The position numbers and the translations under genes are program-made. 64,000 bases of DNA from NCBI GenBank assembly GCA_018292915.2, contig JACVVK020000333.1, positions 407,501-471,500 of the forward strand. The letters run 5' to 3'. The notes beneath the pieces were generated by a model. It had not been told where the DNA came from and did not search any database. It was given only the letters and a program-made list of their open reading frames with translations. Source of the DNA: Batillaria attramentaria (taxonomy: Eukaryota; Mollusca; Gastropoda; Batillariidae). This document shows, piece after piece, positions 25,365 to 37,334 of this stretch. Position 1 is the first letter of the stretch. Each line of letters begins with the position of its first letter.

Positions 25365-27978
25365 ATGGAATTCCCCGCTAGTCCAGACTCCTCCGTATCT
25401 GACTCGGATAGCGACTTCAGCAACACAGACTTCGGACCCCAGAATTCGGAGTTCCTCTACTCTGGCATTTTTGTGGAGCAGTACGCTGACATCATCGGCG
25501 TGCCACGTCCGAACAGCCCCCAGTTCTCCGAAACAGTGTATCAGGATGTCAAAACTGAACCAGCCCCATCAACTAGCTCAGGCAGCACCCCATCAGCTGG
25601 CACTGGGATAGTGTTCGGATCCTTGAGCGTCCGTGAAGACTCTCTCACGCCCTACTCGGATGCTACCCAGTGCAAGAAGCAGGCCGACCACGTCAAACGA
25701 CCCATGAATCCTTTCATGGTGTGGTCACAACACGAACGACGTATAATCGCCGAACGGACCCCTGAAATGCACAACGCCGAGATTTCCAAGAGGCTGGGGA
25801 AGAGGTGGAGAACGCTGACTGCAGAAGAGAGGCAGCCGTTCATCGATGAGTCCGAGAGACTACGGCGACTTCACATGAAGGTACAGTAACTGAACTTTTA
25901 CTTTGCGAACAGTCTCATTCCCTGTGTACTGGCGAATTTTGCAAACTGATACTTCATGTTATCCTCTGTTCAAGCGATCATGCAAGCATATCGTTTGCCC
26001 TGCAGTCTCGGTGTACCCGCTCTGAAACGTTATGGTGAGGGGGGGTCATACTCACAGCAAAATGTTTTGAAATTCATGGACGCGGAGTACTCGCGATCGC
26101 AAAGTTGCCGTGGTTGGTCAGTGCTGTCCGTTTGACATGGACACCTGCTGACTTTGTCTGACCGTTGAACAGGGATACCTCCTGATATTGTCTGACTGTT
26201 GAACAGGGATACCTCCTGATATTGTCTGACCGTTGAACAGGGATACCTCCTGATATTGTCTGACCGTTAAACAGGGATACCTCCTGATATTGTCTGACCG
26301 TTAAACAGGGATACCTCCTGATTTTGTCTGACCGTTGAACAGCAAAGCTCTTGGAAAGCACACATCGTACTCCGTGCACCTTTCCCCATTGAGAATTCTA
26401 GCGTTTTCTTCCCATGTGTTGTATTTGACTTCCCGCCATAGCACCGAGATACACACGTCTGACTAACCTTGACAGTGACACTGAACTTTTCCTAGAAATC
26501 TTACTCTGTAGGTCAGTCAGTGCAGCTGTCGTGCCGAAACGAGCGAGTGAAGCATTGTATCGTAACTGTAGATGCTGCGTCTGTCACTACTCGATAACTA
26601 AAGTGCAGACGAAGAAAGAAACCCAGGAACGTTGAACAACACTCCGTACTGATGAAGCCTGCTTCACATTTGAAGTCCGAGACATGCGTCTGTCTTTAAT
26701 TAGTAAGACTGTGAAACAGGATGATAACTTGCTCTATTCATTAATTGGGAACTCCCAGAACGCCGGCCAGTGCCTAATATCGTCCACATGTACTGATGTA
26801 AATGCATTGCCCTACTCTCTCTATAGTCTCTCTGCCGCTTCCCTTCTCTCTCCCCCTCCCCTCCCCCTCTCTCGATCAGGCGTAGCAACCGACACCGTAG
26901 AGCGTAGTGCATGCGTACTTCAGGGGATTAAGTGCAAATATGTTTCTTTTGCTGCTTACAAGCGTTCTTTCTGCTTCTTAGTCCGTTACACATACATCAC
27001 AGAGCTCTTATCGTTTTTTTTTCTCTTTTTCATTTTTAGGAATACCCGGACTACAAATATAAGCCCCGCAAGAAGACAAAACCAGCAGCAAAGCCAGTGA
27101 AGACAGACAGCGGGCGAGTCTCCAAGCCAGCCCCGAAAGCCAGCGGAGCTCGCGCCGAGCGGTCCAAGGGAAAAAACTCGTCACGTGGCCAGTCGGCCGC
27201 GGTGGCGGAACCCGTCATAAGCAGCATTCAGGCCATGCTTCAAACTCCGTCCGAGGAGCGGCCCTTCAGAGTGGCCAACGCTAAGACGGGTGGGAAAAAG
27301 ACCGTGGTGGGCGCCGCAGCTGCTGAAGCTAACCGAAGCTTTATGAACATCAAAATCGACCAGCAGTATAAAGCGAACATGCGGGCAGCCAGCGTTCCTT
27401 CTCTGGCAGCAGGCATCATGGCCAGCAAGAACGTGCCAGTGAAGCTGGAGGTGGCCGAGCTGACCCCTCCACCGTGCACCCAGGACGTGGCCGGCGGTCA
27501 GGCGGTCATGTTTTCCACGTCCCCGTCCCCGGACCGCATGCATCCTGGTGACAGCTTGTATGAGACACCAGTGAATACGCCTCCCGACGACATGCTGCGC
27601 GCTGGCACCCCGCCCCAGTCTATCGTCTACCCCGTCGTCACTGTCGTTCAAACCGCCTTGGCCCCAACGGTCTCACAATCCGCCTTGCTTCCCACAGTCG
27701 CTCAACCCGCCTTGGTCCCATCGGCCGCGTCATCAGCTGGCTACGGGTTCGACCCCATGAGTGATCTGGATGACATTAAACTGGGTGATCTAGTTGGTTT
27801 CAGCGAAGTCTGCAACATGAACCCGCTGGATCTCCCAGAGGATCTTCCCGAGGATCTGTTCGCTACACCAGCAGCGACTTCTACCTTCGAAACTGACTTT
27901 CCCGTTCAGTGCGAGGACATGCTGTCTAGTACTGGCAGTCGGTTCTTGATGGACACTGAAATCTTCCCCTCTATTTGA
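25365..27978 (+). CDS. Divergent Sox-family HMG-box transcription factor, copy A (intact)
   Basis: Two exons: 25365-25880 (172 codons) and 27040-27978 (312 codons plus stop), 484 aa. The donor is AAG|GTACAG and the acceptor is a pyrimidine-rich tract ending TTTTTAG; the intron is phase 0. I chose the ATG at 25365 because it sits in CACCATGG and because Met-(Glu/Asp)-Phe-Pro starts all four copies; an in-frame ATG at 25353 would add four residues. An acidic, Ser-rich N-terminus leads to an HMG box at about residues 109-184 ([35 protein letters not shown]), then a Lys-rich tail, a long low-complexity region and an acidic C-terminus ([14 protein letters not shown]). Sox proteins bind the DNA minor groove at WWCAAWG in the nucleus. 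Helix 1-2 residues resemble SoxC, while LHMKEYPDYKY is also SoxB-like, so the subgroup is uncertain. The Ala-to-Pro change in the signature motif is unusual. Two PsiKxE motifs (VKTE, VKLE) could be SUMO sites. This is the only copy with every part intact. Confidence 0.9.
25881..27039 (+). other. Intron of Sox copy A
   Basis: A 1159-bp phase-0 intron inside the HMG box, with GT at 25881 and AG at 27038-27039. It contains a 34-bp minisatellite (26154-26345) and a CT-rich tract near 26810-26880. Stretches of it recur in the introns of copies C and D, for example the segment around 26480-26660, which shows the whole gene and not only the exons was duplicated. Confidence 0.85.
26154..26345. repeat. 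34-bp minisatellite in the intron of Sox copy A
   Basis: About five and a half tandem copies of a 34-bp unit beginning TCTGACCGTTGAACAGGG and ending CTCCTGATAT. Copies C and D have only a single related unit at the equivalent intron position, so the expansion is specific to copy A. Confidence 0.9.
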
Positions 27979-28793
27979 ACGCTAAAACGGGAACCGTTTA
28001 GTATCAGTGCTGTGCGTGTGTATGTGCGTGAGTGTGACTGAGTGAGAAGCTGATAATGTGACTTAAAATCAAGGTGTGACTGAAACCAAAGTGTGACTGA
28101 AATCGAGGCGTGTGTGATTACGGTTGGTTGTTATTCTTACTGCACTGTGAACTTTAACGGCCGCTTTTGGTGCCACCGCTTTTAGATCTGTGTTCAACCC
28201 GGTATGTGGGTAAACAAAACGAATTCCTGTGTTTGTTTTTTTCTCCCTACCCCTCCCCCTTCATCCACTACCAAACGATACCTCCCTCACCACCCGCTCT
28301 CTGACAACGGTATGCCAGCGTTGGGTCTCGATTGATGTGAATCGTTATCCAATCGCTCCCCCCCCCCCTTCTTTTCCTACGGATGGGTGGATCTTGAAGG
28401 GAGGCAGAACGTCCCCGCCACCCACAAATAATATTGTTTTTCTTAATTGTCGCCAAGTATGGGCAAAGTGCAAACTGAATAAACTACTCAACAACAATCC
28501 TGCCGAGGGGGGGGGGGGGGGTGAGGGTGGATGACCACCTTGAACCACTCCGGCTCTCCAGTAATTCACCCACCCAACCCCCTACTTCCCCCTGCCCGCC
28601 CTCCACTTCCCTTCCGCCCTCCCCCATCACCCCCTCCTTCCCTTCTATCACGCACAGAGACTGACGGACAGACTGTACGCGCGTCTGGAACACGCAGACA
28701 AACACGCGATCGCAAAAGATTACAACCTCTGGAGACCAAGTGTTGACGAGTGGACCAATTTTTTAGAGACTATTTTTATACCGCAATAAAGAG

Positions 28794-28800
<7 letters not shown>
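27979..28800 (+). other. 3' untranslated region of Sox copy A
   Basis: It follows the stop codon up to the AATAAA. It contains CT-rich and G-rich runs and a block (GCCAAGTATGGGCAAAGTGC) that recurs downstream of B (43084) and C (53288), so the 3' UTR was duplicated along with the gene. Confidence 0.6.
28785..28790 (+). promoter_or_regulatory. Polyadenylation signal of Sox copy A
   Basis: AATAAA lies in CCGCAATAAAGAGACTG, about 800 bp after the stop codon. The same context is found for copy D (60978-60983, minus), is mutated to AATAAG in B and is deleted in C. Confidence 0.55.
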
Positions 28801-28825
<25 letters not shown>

Positions 28826-30970
28826 AACCTGTTGTGTGTATATGCTATACACAGACGTGAGAGGTTGTGTTTGTTATGAATTTGTGGTTGTGTTCAAGTG
28901 CGCTGGAACTTTTCTGCGCTGTGTGGATAGTTACTACCAGAAATGATTGAACTGGACTATCGCCAGTGTCTCTCGGCTAGCAGGAAACGGACAGATGTGA
29001 CCTGAAGCTGAATGCGAGTGCCTGAAAATGAAAAGGGTGTTGTGATTTGAATTCGAGAGAAATTCTTCGCAATTGCAGCTATTGGAATTGTTTGTTTTTG
29101 GTTTTTTTTTCTTTCCATAGCTACTAACTCCCCAACTGAATTCCCTCTCGAAACTTATATCAAATGTGCCTGGCTGTGTCGACAATACTAAGAAGCGTGC
29201 TCAGTGTCCGTGCGGGAAAGCCGACTGACAAATTGACTGATTGCGAACAAGCATGAAGAATCTGTGCCACCGTTACGCCTGAGTGCCTCCGCCGCCTTGG
29301 GAGTCAATGACGCGGTCTGATTGTGACTGGATGACGGAACAGAGGATGCGCAAAGCATTTGGATGCACGAAATGGATTTCCCTCAGTCGAATTTTTCTTC
29401 TGAACATTGTAACAGAGGACCCTTCTGTGCCTGTGTAAAATCGTGCTCATTGTGACTTTTTTCCTCCACAGTTACGGATTAGAATCTTATTGAGATGATT
29501 TTTTTTTTGGTAGCAAGACACAAAACGTATATTTTGCTATGCTAATAATTACACAAAAACCTCAGGGCTTTTACTATATAACGGTGCAGCCGCGCCGAAG
29601 CGTATCGATTGATAAACTTATGCATAATCCTTGGGGTATCAACTTGTGTACATAATCACCGTAATGTCCATCAGATTCAAACTTTGTCATGCTTTTGTGA
29701 TCACACTGGCTGTACTTTTTATATAAAAAATTCACATAGGAATGAATGATTGAATGCTTTAGATGGAATTTAGCATGCTGTCTCTTATCCCATTGTAGTT
29801 AGTTTGAATTCACAGCCTTTTTCCACTTCAAATACATCATGCCGTCATTTTCATATGCTAATGAATGATTGAATGCTGTAGATGATGTTCAGTGTGCTGT
29901 CACTTATACATTGTAGTTGTTTTTATTGAATTCACAGCCTTTTTCCACTTTCAGTCGCTCAAACTTGACTTATGTGCGTGTCTGTGACGTTGAAGAAACG
30001 CCAAGCTGTACAATCGTCTTTGTCAAGGCTGTTGAGAAAATAGTAGAACTTTTACTATTATGTTCGGTAGATTGCTATAACGCATCTAGTTATATTGTGA
30101 TGTATGTTTTCCATAAGTGTGATTTATGTAGCCATAAGTTATTACTGTTGTATGAGCTGTCAGTTGAAGCACGGATCAGATGGAAAAAAAAAAACTATTG
30201 TGACATGATGATGGGCAGAGCTAGAAAGGAAAGAGTCGATACTGGTACGGTGAATCTCTTGTTGTGCAAAATGGAGCAACTAACACACTATATGTACACG
30301 TAATGCGAGAGGTGACACAAGACGGAATTTTGTTGCGAGAGATGTAACGTTTTATTTTGTTTTTGTTCTATAACAAAAAGAGAGAAAGAGAGATTGATAA
30401 AACGTCTTTTCAAACATATCGAAGAAAAAGGCAAAAATTTGAAAAAAACATTCATCACTTTAACAACAACAACAACATCCTTTTTACAAAACGCAGAGGG
30501 CGGAGACCGATCCAGAAAGGAAAGAGTTAATGCCTATACACTATTCGGGTATCTTGTGTGAATTGGAGAAACTTACTCCTTACATGTACATGTAGTGCGA
30601 GAAGTGAAACGCGATATTTTGTTCAACGAAGAGTTGGTACCTGTGGGCTGTTCGGGTTTCTGTTGTGCAAAATCATAGTGGACACGTTGTGCGAGAGGTG
30701 AAGCCAGAATTTTGTTCAACGAATAGAGGGTGAGAGAGAGAGAGAGAGTGTGAGAGAGAGAGAGAACGAAGATAATGTACAGAGTAATATTATTATCTTG
30801 ATGGAGAGCAAAACTTGAAGGCAAACTATTCGCATCAAATGATGACAATTTTTTTTGTATACAGTATTTTTTCAAAAGACTCGCATTCAAAAGATGTCGC
30901 TGTCTTTTTTGGTAATAAAATGTTGAAAACAAAATAATTCACTGTTATCATGGCTTTGCTTTTCAGTAGA

Positions 30971-31015
<45 letters not shown>

Positions 31016-31204
31016 GGGTGTGATCTACACAAACTGAAATGAAATGCAGAGTAAGGAACACCTTGTACACATTTCACAATGATTACACCTGAACACCACA
31101 AACATATTTGGTTTGACATGGAGCTGTACTGTAACATACACACGAACGCACACACATTGTTGACTGTCTCGCTTACATGACAATCAAAAACTATGACAAA
31201 CACC

Positions 31205-31242
<38 letters not shown>

Positions 31243-31260
31243 GATAACAGTCTTCATATT
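28801..31260. other. Downstream flank of Sox unit A
   Basis: I see no gene here. Segments recur downstream of B (43360-45210), C (53541-53743 and 58400-58955) and D (60245-60830, inverted), so about 2.5 kb of flank travelled with each gene. A (GT)n run (30972-31015) and a (CT)n run (31208-31240) lie near the end. Positions 31042-31210 are identical to unit B. Confidence 0.6.
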
Positions 31261-31314
31261 TCAAATTATTCCGTCATGAGAAGAGATGCTTCATCATCAC
31301 AGCACACCGGTCTT

Positions 31315-31385
31315 GCCCTCTAATAATAAAAATAAATCACATTTATACAGCGCAATTCTTGAAAATACATTAACACATTGTGCAG

Positions 31386-31430
<45 letters not shown>

Positions 31431-31500
31431 TAAAACACATTCTAAAACAGCAGGCACCACGGTTACATGAATCAACAGAAGGCAGGTTGACACAGGTAAG
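31315..31500 (-). repeat. LINE-like tail in the flank of unit A
   Basis: TCTAATAATAAAAATAAATC, then ATACAGCGCAATTCTT, is the reverse sense of the GCGCTATA...TTATTATT tail of the CR1/L2-like LINE at 42050-42095. Unit B has the same at 46815-46955, so it was part of the duplicated unit. A (CA)n tract interrupts it. Confidence 0.5.
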
Positions 31501-31849
31501 TCTTAAGGTCTGATTTGAAATATGCCAGAGCAGCTTGCCGCGGTCTCACGCTAGCAGTCAGTTCCAGACAAGAAGAAGAGGAACCGGGGTGGTAAACTGG
31601 AAACAGCGCTCGTCAAAAGATTTCGTGAAGGCGAGCCCATTGGGCCGTTTGGCATGTACAAGAACTTAACAAATTATCACAGTTGATATAAGAAGCATGC
31701 AGTAATCGTCTCCTCTCCCCCCTTCCCAACCCCACACCTACCCTCTCTCCCCTCCCCACCCACACCCCACCCCTCAATGCAATTAGACCTGGTAAAAATT
31801 CGGTTTAAAAGTATGTATCTCATCTTTTTTATACAAATATTTTATGGCA

Positions 31850-32091
31850 CCAGAGACACAATCATTATCTAGATACAGTTTGAGCGATTTTGAATGGGTT
31901 TACCTGCGCCGTCAAACGAGGTACGGCCACGGTTTACACCAAAAGTATGAGAGCGATCACTTTTAAAACTTACTCTGTTCAGAGCCCGTTTTCATGCTGT
32001 CAACAGTAAAAAATACAACGCAATTTAAACTAATTCAGACTTAGGGTTTGTGTGGGTATGCGTTTCATGTGATTTTGGTAGGGTATGTGTA

Positions 32092-32151
<60 letters not shown>

Positions 32152-32627
32152 ACTGTGTACGCGCGTCCGATTGTGTAATATGAGAGATGTTTAGCGGAGA
32201 TGAAAGACTGACATCAAGTATGTTGATTATGTAAGAAAGTACATGTATGTAACCTATGTCGTGCCTCTTTGTACACGCAAAACCCCAAACTGACGAATGA
32301 CGTCAAATAGTATGTCTGGCCGTTTAACGTCACTCACTTTCCGACGCCAGCACGAGAAGTTCTATGCAAGGTCATTGAAAACAGGTATGTCTTTCAAGTT
32401 CTTATCGATGTCTATCATCATGCAAAGTTTAAAACATGTGGTGATTTCAGATTCCGAGAAAACGCCAGTGTGAAATTTTGAGTCAAGGTGATTCAAACTG
32501 ACATATCTTGAAAGGTCTTATGGCTCTCTATCAGCATTACATGCCAAGTTTGGTATCTCCGCTGTTTGTAGATTCTGAGAAAATGCTAATGTTAAGGTTT
32601 ACTGTTGACACACAGACAGACAGACAG

Positions 32628-32709
<82 letters not shown>

Positions 32710-32740
32710 GACGGAGGGTTATTACATAGACTCCCTTCGT
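31850..32740 (+). repeat. Dispersed repeat family related to the 300-bp-subunit repeat
   Basis: It starts near TAGATACAGTTTGAGCGATT, includes GGTACGGCCACGGTTTACAC, two (GT/CA)n tracts and CCAAGTTTGGTATCTCCGC, and ends at GGAGGGTTATTACATAGACT. An inverted, truncated copy occupies 63715-64000. Confidence 0.7.
32630..32706. repeat. (CA)n microsatellite inside a dispersed repeat
   Basis: About 38 CA units within the 31850-32740 repeat; the same position in the inverted copy (63775-63813) has a shorter GT run. Confidence 0.95.
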
Positions 32741-33163
32741 TACACAAGTGACTCGCCAAAAACCCCGTAGGGTTTGTGGTCACACATGATCAAACTGTGA
32801 CAACCCGCGTCTCGCCGAAACACAGCGGCCGACGCTCTCCACAGTTGACTGACGAAATCCTTGGCACGTGTATGTAACTAGAGGAAGGGGGGAGGGGGGG
32901 GGGGTGTCGTGGTCACGACTAGTGATGCCGCAACTGTCGCGCCGACGGACATCTGGAGTGGGACTGAAAAACTAAGCCGGCACCTTCCAAAGACGACTTG
33001 CAACTTTTGACACGGGTATTGCCTGATAAGCTGTGTCTAGCACCGTCCACCTCCCCACTAAAGCCTCCACGTGCCTTGAGCTTCTGAGCTGAGGTAAATA
33101 GAGCTTACTTGAATCGTTCTCGTGGGTAGATATCCCCATTCCCCGATAACCTGCCCTTTTAGG

Positions 33164-33267
33164 GTGGGTGGGTGTTGGGAGTTTAACGTCCTTTTCCACC
33201 ACATAGGGTGATATCAAAGACTGGGCAACGATGAAAAAGCCAGTACAAATATTTGGCCCCAGCCGGG
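33164..33267 (-). mobile_element. tRNA-derived SINE, copy 4 (5'-truncated)
   Basis: Only the body is present; the tRNA head is missing. It is flanked by the perfect 11-bp duplication GCCCTTTTAGG (33153-33163 and 33268-33278), which shows truncation at insertion and retrotransposition in the minus sense. Confidence 0.85.
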
Positions 33268-33726
33268 GCCCTTTTAGGACAGTCTCCTACCACCTCGTGG
33301 CGTGGGAGTAAGTGAGCGAGGTCAGTTGTGACTGATTAACGCCGCGCACGCCACAAAATATGCATATACTTCGCGGAAATGTTTTTCTATGTGATCCTTT
33401 TTTACGTGATTAGATCCAAGCAAAACACAATTTCACCCCGGCCCAAAACCAGCCGTAAGGTATACTGAGTTCCAAATGTTCGGAATGACGCACTTTCCGC
33501 GCATTTTTGGTTTATTTGACGTAACTGGAGTAACTGAAACTGTCAGTAGTAAAACACACCAGTCCTTTTAGAAAAGCAGATATCTTTGAAACGTCACCTC
33601 TTCTACTCTGAGATTACAACGCTTTAATCCGATTCTCTTAGCTAGATGACAAACACGGCTTTGGGGAGTCCGAGATTTTCACAGGCCATGCCGGCCGCGT
33701 TCAGCTGCGGGCGATTGACTCGAGGA

Positions 33727-33765
33727 ACACAAGAAGCCGAGCGGTCCAAGGGAAAGAACTCGTCA
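33727..33765 (+). pseudogene. Orphan fragment of Sox exon 2
   Basis: GCGGTCCAAGGGAAAGAACT, continuing CGTCA, would encode the SKGKNSS segment of Sox exon 2 (27153-27183 in copy A). No HMG box or other exon sequence is seen nearby. The same piece recurs at 37335. Confidence 0.5.
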
Positions 33766-35336
33766 CTACAGCGTACTCTCTGGGGCACTGAGTCTTTCAG
33801 GGGAAAGTACCTTAATGGCGCAAGTGATGGCAGGCTGTCTTCAGAGGTAGGCGTGTTTCAGAATCAGAGACATACATAACATGTCTCTGTCTGAATGAAC
33901 TATGGGAAGTATGGGAGATAGGTCTAGTGGTTTGTACGAACAGTTTACTCATATAAATTTCTTTTTAGTACTGTGCAGTGATGTAAACTTGTAAGTTCCA
34001 TAAGTTGCATATCAGTTAAAAGAAGACCCAATAGATCTGAGCAGAAGTTATAGTTTTACAGAGGGGGGATTTTCTGCAGTGACATGCAGACAATGGAGAT
34101 TAGACTAGCATGGTTTCTGCTGCTCTTGGCTGGATACGTACGTGAATACTCCACATTCTGCAGACTCGAGTGCAGTCAGAGTGAAATCATGTCGGCCTCA
34201 GCTGCATCGTCTGCTAGTGTGTGAGCTTGCAATGTGCAGTGTTTTGACATGAAAGTCAGCATACTGCACCCTCACCCCCCCCACCCCCTCCCTTTTTTCA
34301 TGAAAAGACAGTGGTGAAAAAAAGCAAACTCAACAGGGTTGGCACATATGTTTCAGTGTGACCAAGACCACTGTCTGTTTTAGAAGTGTATAAACAAGTA
34401 TGAAAGTGTATTTTCTTTTCTCATGTAAATTATTTTTCATCTTCTTACACATTGTACACATCCATCCACATCAAGATCTTGGTCTCATGAATTTTTGCTT
34501 TGTTTTGGATAACTTTGTGAGCTTACACATACCCCATTCCCAGTTTTCTTGCTTCTGACATCTGTTGTGTTAGGGCTGCTCTGTACTGGCATTTCTTTAA
34601 ATTTGCAATTGGGAAGATTTATCAGGTAGTGCAATTTTATGAGATAGAGATTTTCCAGTTGACTTCATGTGTAGAAACCAGTAATGCCATTTCAGTCTCC
34701 CTGAATAGGGAGTATAGGGAGCACAATATATCGGCAAGTGATAGAGATGATTATGTGCATTGATGAAGACTGGCGAGAATTGGAGGATGACCTCCTTTGA
34801 CTACACTTCCAGTAATGTGATGCAAACAGAGCTGGAATAACATTTGTATCTGCAGATGGAGCCATTCAAGACTCACCGTTTGGCAGTTGGGCAGTGTGTG
34901 GTCTAACTGATTCAAAGGCACAAGGAAAGAGTAACTTTGCAGAGTAAAGTTACTTTGTTTTACTTGACTTTCCTAAGTAAGCTGATTTATGAGGAACTTG
35001 AAATATAGCACATTTCTCAATGAAATTGTGCATGCTGCTATCTTGAGGAGGGGGTGGGGCTAGGGTCTTCAAAGTGATCATACTACATGTACTTCCATTT
35101 ATTGCAACTGTTCAGAGCAGTGTAGTTAATGTTCAGGTTCGGTGCATGTATAGCTGTTTTTCGCTACTTTACAGTACATGTATATTCATTTGTATTATTG
35201 TACTTTTGTTGTACCCCTTACTTAATGAAACAGCAGTGGGACAGAGTGTGCTCTGATCATTCATCTTATGGTGATCCACACGTGGAAGCTAAGAGTAAAT
35301 GAAAGGTGGTGTTTTTTTCTGTTTAAACAAATAAAA

Positions 35337-35605
35337 GCGACACAAAAGGGACAGAAACCACTTAACTTTGACAAAGGACGGCACAGGTCGACGTTAACAA
35401 ATGGGACATAACTTCAACAAACAAACAAAAGGTAACTCTGCGGACATACAGTATGTCAGTACGTCCGCAGAGTTACCTTTTGTTTGTTTGTTGAAGTTAT
35501 GTCCCATTTGTTTATGTCCTGAAGAAGGCGTAAGCCGAAACGTCGACCTGTGCCGTCCTTTGTCAAAGTTAAGTGGTTTCTGTCCCTTTTGTGTCGCGTT
35601 TATTT
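35337..35605. repeat. Long near-perfect hairpin with asymmetric insertion
   Basis: The left arm (about 35337-35444) contains AAAGGGACAGAAACCACTTA and ACAAACAAAAGGTAACTCTG, and the right arm (about 35468-35600) is its reverse complement. The loop is about 20 bp. The right arm has about 25 extra bases reading CCTGAAGAAGGCGTAAGCCG, continuing AAACG. That CTGAAGA...GAAAC arrangement resembles motifs in Penelope-like or related retroelement ends, which is an inference. Confidence 0.8.
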
Positions 35606-36105
35606 GCTTAACTCGTAACCACTTCGCAGTCATTACCGTTTCCGTTTCTGTTTAAACAGTTTAGTTACAGCACTGAGTTACTCAATGAATGTGACAGTCC
35701 ACAAAGGCAAGACATCTGTTGGGTGGGGGTGGGGGTGGGGGATTGTGTTGTACATACACAAAACCATCATTTTCAAAATACTTTAAGAATGTAGACGAGG
35801 CACCTACTTTATAAGCCTTCGTATAAGGCTTAAATTCAGTAAGTCAGCTCCTAATAAAAGTAATATATGTCTCAACCATGTACACATAATTATTTCTTGT
35901 AAAACAGATTTCTGTTCTGCACACAACTAGTGTCTTAGATTCAAGTACAGTGCATACTGATGTCTTAGGTTCAATAACAGTGCATACTGGTGTCTTAGAT
36001 GCAAGAACAGTGCACACTGATATCAAAGACCTTGGGATCAGATATTTTCACACCCAGGATCTGTCGTAAGAAATAGCACCGTTTTAAAGTTCTAAGTCAA
36101 ATAGA

Positions 36106-36464
36106 AAACCTAGGGATTTTTTTTTAGTCCACACAGGATGAATGAGGTTTGTGGTGGTGGGTGTGTGTGTTGGGCTGGTTCGTTGACTTGCGTTGATGTG
36201 TGTGTATGGTTGTTTTTCTTATTTTTAGGTGGCTGTTACAGTGTTGGTTGAAAACAAATGAAATGTAGGCAGGATCAGGTACAGCAAACCTAGGGATTTT
36301 TTTTTAGTCCACACAGGATGAATGAGGTTTGTGGTGGTCGGTGTGTGTGTTGGGCTGGTTCGTTGACTTGCGTTGATGTGTGTGTATGGTTGTTTTTCTT
36401 ATTTTTAGGTGGCTGTTACAGTGTTGGTTGAAAACAAATGAAATGTAGGCAGGATCAGGTACAG
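36106..36464 (+). repeat. Recent 180-bp tandem duplication
   Basis: Two copies (36106-36284 and 36286-36464) differ at one or two bases (GGTGGTGGG versus GGTGGTCGG). Each contains a strong 3' splice-site look-alike, GTTTTTCTTATTTTTAG|GTG. Confidence 0.9.
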
Positions 36465-36872
36465 GCAATATGATTTTGACATGAGGTTAACTTTGTAGCA
36501 TTAAAAAACTTTTAATACTGTTCATGGGTGGAAATATGCGGCCAGTAACATTGTGTCCGAATTCATTGAAATTACATGTAGTACATGTATAGCGGCTGAA
36601 AGCGGGTGTGCTTTTTCAGTGTTGGATTGGTGTGGTGGTACAGATTGGGAGTGAGGGAGAGTGGAGGGATGGGTGGAGAGGGTGATCATACTCATAGGTC
36701 TCCATTGATTGCTTTCAGGATCAGTTTAATGTCAGAAATAATTTTTTTGTCGTTTTGTTGTTGTTGTTTGTGGGGTTTTTTTTTTCATTCTTGAAGGGGG
36801 TGGGTCTTCCTCTATACTTACTGTATTAATGTCATTTATTCACTTTTTTGACTGTTTCAAATGTTTTTAACT

Positions 36873-36873
<1 letters not shown>

Positions 36874-36914
<41 letters not shown>

Positions 36915-36943
36915 TGTGTGTGTGGTGTGTGTGTGTGTGTGTT
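36874..36943. repeat. (GT)n microsatellite with GG interruptions
   Basis: GT repeats with two evenly spaced GGTG breaks, followed by poly-G. Confidence 0.9.
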
Positions 36944-37334
36944 GGAGGGGGGTGGGGGGGGGGATTAGCGTGAAAATCTGTGGACCTCAGTCTCTGTTCT
37001 ACCACAAGTCACTGTGCGAATTATAACATAACAGGCCTTACTCAATGCAGTAACTCAACTCTCAGTAGTAAGTCTCACAGGTCAGCCATCAACTTCCCTA
37101 AATGCAAGAGCTGTTCTTTGTAGAACTTTGTAAGAATAGGAGGGGGGGGGGGGAGATACTATTAAACTTCTAAGACAATGTACTAGTACTTTGCAAGAAC
37201 AAATACAATAACATAACTGACTGATAGATTTAGAGACTTAGTTCACGGCACTTGTTTGGACTTTTCTGCCTGTACCCCTCTGAAAAGGATCACACGTTCA
37301 CATACACCATAACACCACCCACCCCCCCCCTCCT

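Larger units (their letters stand above)
33280..37330. other. Spacer between Sox units A and B
   Basis: Low repeat density and AT-rich from 33900 to 36500. It contains the orphan Sox piece, the hairpin at 35337 and the 180-bp duplication. I see no convincing ORF. Confidence 0.4.

Noticed and set aside
27181..27651. 156-codon frame opposite Sox exon 2
   Set aside because: Shadow of the GC-rich Sox exon on the other strand.
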